Below are positions 5,564 through 11,657 of a DNA stretch of 11,657 bases, piece by piece. The notes under the pieces were generated by a model. That model did not search any database and was not told the DNA's origin. It saw only the letters and a list, made by a program, of their open reading frames with translations. Numbering within the stretch: position 1 is the first letter of the stretch; each line of letters begins with the position of its first letter. Both the position numbers and the translations under genes were made by a program. The stretch is taken from assembly GCA_023420115.1 (NCBI GenBank), contig JAEZWR010000009.1:1-11657 (forward strand). The letters run 5' to 3'. The DNA is from Bacillota bacterium. Lineage in GTDB: Bacteria > Bacillota > Clostridia > Saccharofermentanales > Fastidiosipilaceae.

Positions 5564-6152
5564 ACTAACTATTAGTAGAGTTGTATTTATACCATTTGTT
5601 GTTGCATTAATGTTTAGATTACCAGAATATATCTGGGGGGCTACTCAATATAATGACTTTCAGATTAGGTATGGTATGGGAATTGCATTATTTTTATTCA
5701 TTCTTGCTTCACTTACGGACTTCTTTGATGGTCATCTTGCTAGAAAGAACTCTTGGGTAACAAATTTTGGTAAGTTTCTCGATCCTATAGCAGACAAATT
5801 ATTAGTTCTATCTATTTTAATTGCCTTTACTGGTAAAAATTATATTACCGCATTAATACCTATACTTACTTTGGCGAGAGATTTTGTGGTCACAGGTCTA
5901 AGATTATTGGCTGCTGAGCAAAATGTCGTAATTGCTGCAAATAAGGGTGGCAAAGTTAAGACTTTTGTTCAGATGTTAGCAATAATTGCAACCTTTGTTT
6001 ATGCAATTATGTACCCATATCACAGCCTAAGTAATATTGAGAATGTCGCTTTCTTTTATTTATATAATATTTTATTGTGGCTTTCTCTACTTCTTGGAAT
6101 TCAAAGTGCGTATGAATATATAAAAGAAGCTAAGCAATATTTAAAAAATTAG
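5547..6152 (+). CDS. pgsA: CDP-diacylglycerol--glycerol-3-phosphate 3-phosphatidyltransferase
   Basis: A membrane enzyme that joins CDP-diacylglycerol and glycerol-3-phosphate to make phosphatidylglycerolphosphate, the committed step to phosphatidylglycerol and cardiolipin. The complete CDP-alcohol phosphotransferase signature is present: D58, D61-G62-H-L-A65-R66, G75, D79 and D83 (DGHLAR, eight residues, G, KFLD, PIAD). Hydrophobic segments surround it, including a C-terminal one near 165-185. At 201 residues it is of normal length. The start N-terminus NLSNKLTISRVVFIP is typical of PgsA. AGGAG (5533-5537) lies nine bases before the ATG, inside the end of rimO, so the two are co-transcribed and probably translationally coupled. 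The rimO-pgsA pairing is common in Firmicutes. Relatives using other alcohols exist, but the N-terminus and context favour PgsA. Confidence 0.94.
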   Translation: MNLSNKLTISRVVFIPFVVALMFRLPEYIWGATQYNDFQIRYGMGIALFLFILASLTDFFDGHLARKNSWVTNFGKFLDPIADKLLVLSILIAFTGKNYITALIPILTLARDFVVTGLRLLAAEQNVVIAANKGGKVKTFVQMLAIIATFVYAIMYPYHSLSNIENVAFFYLYNILLWLSLLLGIQSAYEYIKEAKQYLKN

Positions 6153-6166
6153 CTTCATAATGACGA

Positions 6167-6195
6167 TTGACTTTTTCCTAATTAAAATGTAAATT
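6167..6195 (+). promoter_or_regulatory. Candidate acpP promoter
   Basis: TTGACT (6167-6172), 17 bp, then TAAATT (6190-6195). A second possible -10, TATAAT, is at 6213-6218 without a good -35. No terminator lies between pgsA and acpP, so read-through can also supply acpP. Confidence 0.45.
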
Positions 6196-6241
6196 ATATT
6201 ATTAATGATTATTATAATTAGTTATGGGATTCGGAGGGCAT

Positions 6242-6481
6242 ATGACCGAAGTTGAAATTTTTGATAAAGTAAGAGAAAAGTTATCAGAATTACTTGATGT
6301 TGATAAGAATGAAATTGAAATGGAGTCATCATTTATTGATGACTTAAATGCAGATAGTTTGGATATAGTTGATCTAGTTCTTTTGCTAGAAAATGAATTT
6401 GAATTTCAGATTCCAGATGAAGATGCAGAAAGAATCAGAACTGTCGGTGATGCAGTAAAATATATTAAACAGAGCTTCTAA
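6242..6481 (+). CDS. acpP: Acyl carrier protein
   Basis: A small acidic carrier of growing acyl chains in type II fatty acid synthesis, working in the cytoplasm through a phosphopantetheine arm. The attachment serine is in the classic motif NADSLDIVDLV, about residue 37. The protein has 79 residues, a standard length, and is mostly helical and acidic. The ATG at 6242 is chosen because proteins of this family begin close to this residue and GGAGG (6233-6237) precedes it. An in-frame ATG at 6224 would add MGFGGH and lies upstream of that ribosome site. A terminator follows. In many Firmicutes acpP comes after plsX or fab genes; here it follows pgsA, still lipid-related, and leads into rnc. Confidence 0.97.
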   Translation: MTEVEIFDKVREKLSELLDVDKNEIEMESSFIDDLNADSLDIVDLVLLLENEFEFQIPDEDAERIRTVGDAVKYIKQSF

Positions 6482-6538
6482 TACACATATAGAAATTGTA
6501 TTTTGGTCAATTTTTTCTTTAGTTTGGTATCTTGATGG

Positions 6539-6582
6539 GTCAATGTGATTTATTCTTTGAGTGAATCACATTGACTTTTATT
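6539..6582 (+). terminator. Intrinsic terminator after acpP
   Basis: The perfect 12-bp arms GTCAATGTGATT (6539-6550) and AATCACATTGAC (6564-6575) flank a 13-base loop, followed by TTTTATT. The T-run is interrupted by one A, so it may be leaky. This would separate the highly expressed acpP from the rnc operon. Confidence 0.85.
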
Positions 6583-6584
6583 AT
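6557..6584 (+). promoter_or_regulatory. Candidate promoter for rnc-smc-ftsY, overlapping the acpP terminator
   Basis: TTGAGT (6557-6562), 16 bp, then TATTAT (6579-6584); an overlapping TATAAT sits at 6584-6589. The -35 falls in the terminator loop and the -10 in its T-run. This gives a leader of about 27 bases to the rnc start. Confidence 0.42.
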
Positions 6585-6617
6585 ATAATCTACTGGTTAT
6601 TGAAAGGATTGTTAATT

Positions 6618-7337
6618 GTGTATAAGTATTTAGATAAACTTTTGAATAATATAGATTATATATTTAATGATTTACATATACTTGAAGAGGCAATGACTCA
6701 TAGATCGTATAGTTATGAGAAGAAACTAGATTATAATAATGAGCGTCTTGAGTATCTAGGTGATGCCATTTTAGAGCATATGATTAGCGAGTGTCTTTTT
6801 AATAATTGTGAGGGATTTTCTGAAGGTCAAATGACAAGACTTAGAGCTCTGATCGTAAGAGAAGAAAGTTTGGCTATACTTGCAACGAATATTGGTATAG
6901 GCGATGTGCTGAGACTTGGTAGAGGTGAAGATATGAGTGGTGGCAGGAAACGACTTTCCCTTTTGAGTGATGCATTTGAAGCCCTCATAGCTGCCGTATA
7001 TATTGATTGTTCTAAGTATATGAATTCAAATAATAATAAATTTGCTTCCTTTTCACGAACCAAAGAAGTTTTTATGCCAATGTTTACTGAATTAATAGAA
7101 AGTGCGATTGACGGTCGTCTTATCTATGATTATAAAAGTGCCTTGCTCGAAAAGGTTCAAGAAAATGAGAGTTTAGATACGATTGAGTTTAAGGAAATCG
7201 CGCGAAGTGGTCCAGATCATAGTCCAATATTTACTATGGGCATATTCTATCGTGGGGCTTTGATAGCGAAGGCAAGTGGCAGAAGCAAAAAAGAAGCGGA
7301 GCAAGAAGCTGCAAAATTAGCAATTGAAAAATTTTAG
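6618..7337 (+). CDS. rnc: Ribonuclease III
   Basis: A double-strand-specific endoribonuclease that processes rRNA precursors and structured mRNAs. The GTG at 6618 is chosen: AAGGA (6604-6608) lies nine bases before it. The longer frame from the GTG at 6561 would start inside the acpP terminator hairpin and upstream of this ribosome site. From 6618 the protein has 239 residues, normal for the family. Catalytic domain: NERLEYLGD (about 41-49, with E42, E45 and D49) and SDAFEALIAAVYID (D118 and E121), the metal-binding acidic residues. The C-terminal part from about 170 is a double-stranded RNA-binding domain (YDYKSALLEKVQ, later GRSKKEAEQEAAKLAIEKF). A short Asn/Ser-rich stretch at about 131-148 joins them. 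The stop is 14 bases before smc, so the genes are co-transcribed. Confidence 0.96.
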   Translation: MYKYLDKLLNNIDYIFNDLHILEEAMTHRSYSYEKKLDYNNERLEYLGDAILEHMISECLFNNCEGFSEGQMTRLRALIVREESLAILATNIGIGDVLRLGRGEDMSGGRKRLSLLSDAFEALIAAVYIDCSKYMNSNNNKFASFSRTKEVFMPMFTELIESAIDGRLIYDYKSALLEKVQENESLDTIEFKEIARSGPDHSPIFTMGIFYRGALIAKASGRSKKEAEQEAAKLAIEKF

Positions 7338-7351
7338 TCGGAGTATAACTA

Positions 7352-10300
7352 ATGAAGTTTAAGTCTATAACCCTACAGGGATTTAAATCTTTTCCTGAAA
7401 AAACAACAATTGAATTTCACGAGGGAATTACTAGTATTGTTGGACCTAATGGTAGTGGTAAGTCTAATATAACTGATGCTATACGCTGGGTGCTTGGTGA
7501 ACAAAGTGCCAAGACTCTTCGTGGGGCTAAGATGGAGGATGTTATATTTAATGGAACTGCAAATCGCAGGGCGCTTTCTTATTCTGAGGTTACACTCGTG
7601 ATGGATAATTCTGATGCTGCTCTTGATACGCCCTATGAGGAGGTTGAGGTTAGAAGAAGACTTTATCGTTCTGGTGAAAGTGAATATGCATTGAATAAGA
7701 GTAAATGTAGGCTTAAGGATATTGTTGAGTTATTCATGGACTCTGGAATTGGAAGAGATGGGTATTCTCTTGTTGGACAAGGAAGAATAGATGAAGTCCT
7801 TAGTACGAAGTCAGAAGATAGAAGAAATATTTTTGATGAAGCAGCTGGAATTGCTAAATTTAGAAGTAGAAAAGAAGAGGCAGATGGCAAATTACTGAGG
7901 ACAGAACAAAACCTTCAAAGAGTTCAGGATATTCAACGAGAGATAGAGCTACATCTCAAGCCATTAGAAACTCAGGCAGCAAAAGCTAAAAAAAGTCTTG
8001 AACTTAAAAGTAAGTTGTCTGAATTAGATAAGAATCGTCTTTTCTATGAAATAAGTGAGCACAAAAATAATATCATTAAGCAGACAGACAGATTTGATAT
8101 TGCTAAGCAGAATCTTTTGGATAAGAAGTTAGAACGCGATAATTTTGTTGCACAAAATGAAAAAGAGAAGGACGAGTTAAATAGATTAAATAAAGAGCGA
8201 GAAGAAGCAAGACTTGAGCGAGATAAATTCCAGGATGAGCTTAAAAATATTGAATTTCAATTAAAGTTAAAAGCCGATTCAGTCAGTAGCAGTGAGATAA
8301 GGGAAAAGGAATTATTAGCTGATATTGAGAGAGAGCAGAATAGAATTAATAAATTAAAAAATGAGATTGCCGAAAATAGTTCGGGAGATATAGGGATATC
8401 GGAGCTTCAAGAGGCTGAAAAGTATTTTTCTGATAAGGAAAATGAATTGAGTCTCAAAGAAAAGGCTTGTGCTGAGCTTGGGCAAGAGTTTAAATTGTGC
8501 GAAGAGGAACTTAGTTCTATTAGAAATAAGTTGCAAGCAGTACAAAATGAAATTAGTAGCAAAGAAAATAAAATCGAAACAATTATCAGTTTTCAAAATA
8601 CTTTGGACGAGATGCAAAGTAGCGACAAAAATAAAGAAAGTGAACTATCTAGGGAGTTAGAAGACTTACAAAAGAGTTTCTCTGCTATTGAAGATGAAAA
8701 AAAGAGAATTGATGATGAAATAAAAAATCTTAGCAATAAAATTAATGAAAATAAAATTAATAGAGAAGAAGCGAATCAAAAAAAGAGTCTTCTTATTTCT
8801 AAATTGCGTGACTGTGAATATAGATATAAATCTCTAAATGAATTAATTGAGAATAATACAGGTTTTCAACAGTCGGTTAAATCACTATTAAAATATGTTA
8901 AAGATCATAAGGTTAATTTTGATAAGAAGGATATTTTGGGTCCTCTTGCATCTTTGATCAAAGTAGAACAAAAATATGAAAAGGCTATTGATACGGCTCT
9001 TGCTTCAAATTTACAAAATATTGTTGTTAAGTCTGAAAAGACTGCTAGTGAGCTCATAGAGATATTAAGAAGAGAACATCTTGGCAGAGCAACATTTTTA
9101 CCTATAGATGCAATTAATGCTAGGCCTGTGGAAAGAACTATTATTAATCAGGCTGAAAAAATTAATGGTTTTATTTCGCTTGCTTCAGACCTGGTGGAAA
9201 TTGAGCAAGATCTTTCAATTTGCTTGACTTATAGGTTGGGTAGGATTTTTGTTTGTCAAGACATGAAGTCAGCGCAGCTTTTGAGTAAGAGTTTGGATAG
9301 ACGTTATCAAATTGTTACGTTGGAGGGTGATTTAATTGCCGCCGGTGGTGCTATTACTGGTGGGTATAAGAATAAAAATAGTCAAAGCTTGGGACTTCTC
9401 GAGAGACAAAGAGAAAGAGATGAGTTTCTTGAGCAAATTAATCTAATAAATGTGGACTTAAATAAAATAAATGAGCTTGAGTTAAATTATCTTAAGATAA
9501 AAGAGGATATATCTAGGAAATTAGATGAACTGCTTTTGGCTCAGAGTAAAAATAAGTCTGAGTATATCACTATTGAAACTAAGCTTAATTTAGCTAGAAA
9601 TGAATATAAGGCTCTTATTGAACGTATGGGTAATAATGATAAGGAGCGTTATGATCTAGAAATAGCTGAATTAAGACAAGAGATTTCAGATAATAAAATT
9701 GCTTGTGATGACTATCAAAACTTAATAACGAAGAAACAAGAGCAATTTGATATTTTGTTTGAGACAAAGACAAAAGAAGACACAGAATTGAGTAAGCTCA
9801 GAAGCTCTTTTGAAGAGGCAAGAGTTAATCTTACTATTTTCCGGACTGAACTTAAGAATAAACAAACATTAATTGAGTCAAAAAAGGAAGAGGCTGATGA
9901 GCTAGGGCGATTAGTTTTTTATAAAAGTGAAGAGCTTTCTAGACTTAGAGCTGATATTACAAGAATTTGTGAAGAGTGCGATGCTTTGAAAAAGAGTGAA
10001 GCTGAGTTTGCGGTAGCTTTTGAGAATAAGAAGCAGAATTTTGTGAAACTAGATGAAGAATATAAAGAGGCGGAATCTAGTAATGCCGATTTTTTAATGA
10101 AGCTATCGGAATATGTTAATGAACAAGAGGGGCTTCAGAAGGAGTGCATAAGGTTAGAGACTCAATTGGAACAACTGAAGAATAGGGAACGTGATTTTTT
10201 AAATGAGTTGTGGGAGTCTTATGAACTTACCTATTATGATAAGGATAAATTTGATATAAGTAATTTTGATTTAGTTGGAGCAAGAAAAGAAATAAGGGAT

Positions 10301-10933
10301 CTTAAAATGGAGCTTACTAAGCTTGGTCCCGTTAATGAAAATGCTAGTAAGGAATATGAGGAACTAAAAGAACGACACGAATTTATATCTAAGCAGCACG
10401 AGGACATAATGGCGGCACGTGTTGATTTGGAACAATTGATAAATTCTATATCAGATGAGATGCGTCAGCATTTTGAAAGTAGTTTTAGTTTTATTAATGA
10501 ACAATTTAATGATGTGTTTCAGGAATTATTTGGCGGAGGTTATGCTGAATTAGTTTTAAGCGATGGTGATGTTCTTGAGGCGGATATCCAGATTAAGGTT
10601 TGCCCGCCAGGTAAAAAGTTGCAAAATATGCTTCTATTGTCTGGTGGTGAAAGGTGTTTGGCAGCTATTGCGCTTCTATTTGCAATACAGAGATTAAAAC
10701 CAACTGCATTTTGTGTTCTAGATGAGGTAGAGGCAGCATTAGATGATGCTAATATTTTTCGTTTTACAAAATATCTACAGAATTATGCTAGAAAAACTCA
10801 GTTTATAATTGTTACTCATCGAAAGGGGACTATGGAGTCTGCGGATAGAATTTATGGTGTGAGTATGCCTGAAAAAGGAATATCTAAAGTTCTTTCGCTT
10901 AATTTGGAAGATAAGAATAATTTTGTTAGTTAA
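7352..10933 (+). CDS. smc: Chromosome segregation protein SMC
   Basis: The bacterial condensin ATPase that, with the kleisin ScpA and ScpB (not in this window), compacts and helps separate sister chromosomes. Layout: an N-terminal ATPase half with Walker A GPNGSGKSN (31-39) and the Q/R-loop region GQGRIDEVLSTKSEDRR. A long Lys/Glu-rich coiled coil (about 165-510) leads to the globular hinge (about 515-675, containing DGP-type GPLASLI and the glycine-rich AAGGAITGG). The returning coiled coil (about 675-1030) is followed by the C-terminal ATPase half. That half has signature LSGGE (1096-1100), Walker B FCVLDE with D1124 and E1125, and the D-loop AALDDAN. At 1193 residues it matches full-length family members. 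GGAG (7340-7343) precedes the ATG by eight bases. It is intact, with no missing motif. Order rnc-smc-ftsY is a classic Firmicutes operon. Confidence 0.98.
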   Translation: MKFKSITLQGFKSFPEKTTIEFHEGITSIVGPNGSGKSNITDAIRWVLGEQSAKTLRGAKMEDVIFNGTANRRALSYSEVTLVMDNSDAALDTPYEEVEVRRRLYRSGESEYALNKSKCRLKDIVELFMDSGIGRDGYSLVGQGRIDEVLSTKSEDRRNIFDEAAGIAKFRSRKEEADGKLLRTEQNLQRVQDIQREIELHLKPLETQAAKAKKSLELKSKLSELDKNRLFYEISEHKNNIIKQTDRFDIAKQNLLDKKLERDNFVAQNEKEKDELNRLNKEREEARLERDKFQDELKNIEFQLKLKADSVSSSEIREKELLADIEREQNRINKLKNEIAENSSGDIGISELQEAEKYFSDKENELSLKEKACAELGQEFKLCEEELSSIRNKLQAVQNEISSKENKIETIISFQNTLDEMQSSDKNKESELSRELEDLQKSFSAIEDEKKRIDDEIKNLSNKINENKINREEANQKKSLLISKLRDCEYRYKSLNELIENNTGFQQSVKSLLKYVKDHKVNFDKKDILGPLASLIKVEQKYEKAIDTALASNLQNIVVKSEKTASELIEILRREHLGRATFLPIDAINARPVERTIINQAEKINGFISLASDLVEIEQDLSICLTYRLGRIFVCQDMKSAQLLSKSLDRRYQIVTLEGDLIAAGGAITGGYKNKNSQSLGLLERQRERDEFLEQINLINVDLNKINELELNYLKIKEDISRKLDELLLAQSKNKSEYITIETKLNLARNEYKALIERMGNNDKERYDLEIAELRQEISDNKIACDDYQNLITKKQEQFDILFETKTKEDTELSKLRSSFEEARVNLTIFRTELKNKQTLIESKKEEADELGRLVFYKSEELSRLRADITRICEECDALKKSEAEFAVAFENKKQNFVKLDEEYKEAESSNADFLMKLSEYVNEQEGLQKECIRLETQLEQLKNRERDFLNELWESYELTYYDKDKFDISNFDLVGARKEIRDLKMELTKLGPVNENASKEYEELKERHEFISKQHEDIMAARVDLEQLINSISDEMRQHFESSFSFINEQFNDVFQELFGGGYAELVLSDGDVLEADIQIKVCPPGKKLQNMLLLSGGERCLAAIALLFAIQRLKPTAFCVLDEVEAALDDANIFRFTKYLQNYARKTQFIIVTHRKGTMESADRIYGVSMPEKGISKVLSLNLEDKNNFVS

Positions 10934-10950
10934 AAGGATTGGGTATTTAT

Positions 10951-11657
10951 ATGGCTTTTTTTGATAAATTCAAACAGGGAATGAATAAAACTAGAAGTTT
11001 TATTCTTGAAAATATACTTTCTACGCAAGAAGATCAAAATTTATATTTAAATGAAGAACAGATTGATGAGCTTGAGATGACATTAATGCGTACTGATATG
11101 GGAGCAGACTGTGTTGATGAGCTTATGAATGAGCTTAGAGAAAGACTTGAAAATGACAGAATTAGTCTGAAAGATGTTTTGGATTTTCTTAGTTCAAAAA
11201 TAAGAGAGATACTTGGTGAATCACAACATTTGAGATTGAATCCCAATAGACTTAATATTATCTTAATGGTTGGGGTTAATGGTTCGGGCAAAACAACAAC
11301 AGCAGGAAAATTAGCGAAGCGTTGGATTGACGAAGGAAATAAAGTGCTTCTTGCGGCCGCAGATACTTTTAGGGCTGCAGCAATAGATCAACTTAAGTAT
11401 TGGGCGGATAAGACGGGAGCTGACTTTGTTTCTCAGCATGAGGGAGCAGATCCAGCGGCTGTAGTTTTTGACGCAATCAAGGCTGCAAAAGCGAGAAATT
11501 GTAATGCTGTAATTGTAGATACGGCAGGTAGATTGCAAAATAAGAAAAATCTTATGCAAGAGCTACAGAAAATAAGACGAGTAATTGACAAGGAAGCTGC
11601 AGGTAATATAACAAAAACAATTATTGTTATTGATGGCACCTGTGGACAAAATGCAGT
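10951..11657 (+). CDS. ftsY: Signal recognition particle receptor FtsY (partial, 3' end cut)
   Basis: The membrane-associated GTPase that receives SRP-ribosome complexes and delivers nascent membrane proteins to the translocon. The frame runs from ATG 10951 to the window edge, 235 complete codons; roughly 65-70 residues are probably missing compared with about 300. Seen: the helical N domain opening with MAFFDKFKQGMNKTRSF, typical of FtsY and not Ffh. The G domain has P-loop GVNGSGKTTTAGKLAKR (108-124), DTFRAAAIDQL, and DTAGRLQNKKNLMQELQKIR (190-209). The last residues, IDGTCGQNA, correspond to the usual LDATTGQNA region, with Gly and Cys replacing Ala and Thr. There is no long acidic A domain before the N domain. 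It starts 17 bases after smc; AAGGA (10934-10938) is 12 bases from the ATG, a rather long spacing. Confidence 0.95.
   Translation, partial: MAFFDKFKQGMNKTRSFILENILSTQEDQNLYLNEEQIDELEMTLMRTDMGADCVDELMNELRERLENDRISLKDVLDFLSSKIREILGESQHLRLNPNRLNIILMVGVNGSGKTTTAGKLAKRWIDEGNKVLLAAADTFRAAAIDQLKYWADKTGADFVSQHEGADPAAVVFDAIKAAKARNCNAVIVDTAGRLQNKKNLMQELQKIRRVIDKEAAGNITKTIIVIDGTCGQNA

Noticed and set aside
6561..6617. Extended N-terminus of RNase III from the GTG at 6561
   Set aside because: That GTG is inside the acpP terminator loop and has no ribosome site. The GTG at 6618 has AAGGA at good spacing and gives a normal-length protein.
6827..7063. Open frame on the - strand inside rnc
   Set aside because: It lies entirely within a well-supported gene and its translation has no domain character.
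7663..7890. Open frame on the - strand inside smc
   Set aside because: A Ser/Leu-rich shadow of the conserved SMC N-terminal coding sequence, with no independent support.
8354..8660. Overlapping open frames on both strands inside the smc coiled coil
   Set aside because: Low-complexity Lys/Glu coding often leaves such frames open. The smc frame itself is continuous and has all expected motifs.
11034..11639. Three - strand open frames inside ftsY
   Set aside because: FtsY motifs are clear on the + strand across the same bases. The reverse frames are Ser/Ile/Leu-rich shadows.
1..11657. CRISPR arrays, insertion sequences, tRNA or rRNA genes, toxin-antitoxin or defence systems
   Set aside because: No regularly spaced repeats, transposase motifs, tRNA-like folds or defence-gene domains were found. 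The genes are conserved housekeeping functions.

Overview
The window looks like ordinary chromosomal DNA from a low-GC Gram-positive bacterium, most likely a member of the Clostridia. The DNA is visibly AT-rich, Shine-Dalgarno sites are GGAGG-like, TTG and GTG starts are used, and TGA acts as a stop. Every gene is on the + strand. The block rnc-smc-ftsY, the presence of recX, and a GAAC-N4-GTTC box before recA all point to Firmicutes. A genus cannot be named from the sequence.

Layout. Positions 1-156 hold the C-terminal end of an unrecognised membrane-like protein. A YeiH-family putative sulfate exporter follows (285-1337). A 256-bp gap then carries two large stem-loops and the recA promoter with a LexA-type box. 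Next come recA (1594-2814) and recX (2955-3785), closed by a very strong intrinsic terminator (3804-3837). The second unit is rimO overlapping pgsA (3875-6152). It is followed by acpP with its own likely promoter (6242-6481) and a second terminator (6539-6582). The third unit is rnc-smc-ftsY (6618 to beyond the right edge), tightly packed and cut inside ftsY.

How the genes work together. RecA is the recombinase and SOS co-protease, RecX modulates RecA filaments, and the LexA-type box suggests the pair is damage-inducible. RimO modifies ribosomal protein S12. PgsA makes phosphatidylglycerolphosphate and AcpP carries growing acyl chains, so both serve membrane lipid synthesis. RNase III, SMC and FtsY (dsRNA processing, chromosome condensation, SRP receptor) form a conserved housekeeping operon. 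No mobile element, CRISPR array, tRNA or rRNA was seen.

No new multi-gene system is apparent. The interest lies in unusual versions of conserved proteins and in regulatory details. RecA has a rewritten glycine-rich L2 DNA-binding loop and a long Ser/Asp tail. RecX has an acidic N-terminal extension of about 100 residues. RimO has an extra Asn/Asp/Ser-rich segment of about 100 residues between its first two domains. The rimO promoter appears to start transcription at the ATG itself, which would give a leaderless mRNA.
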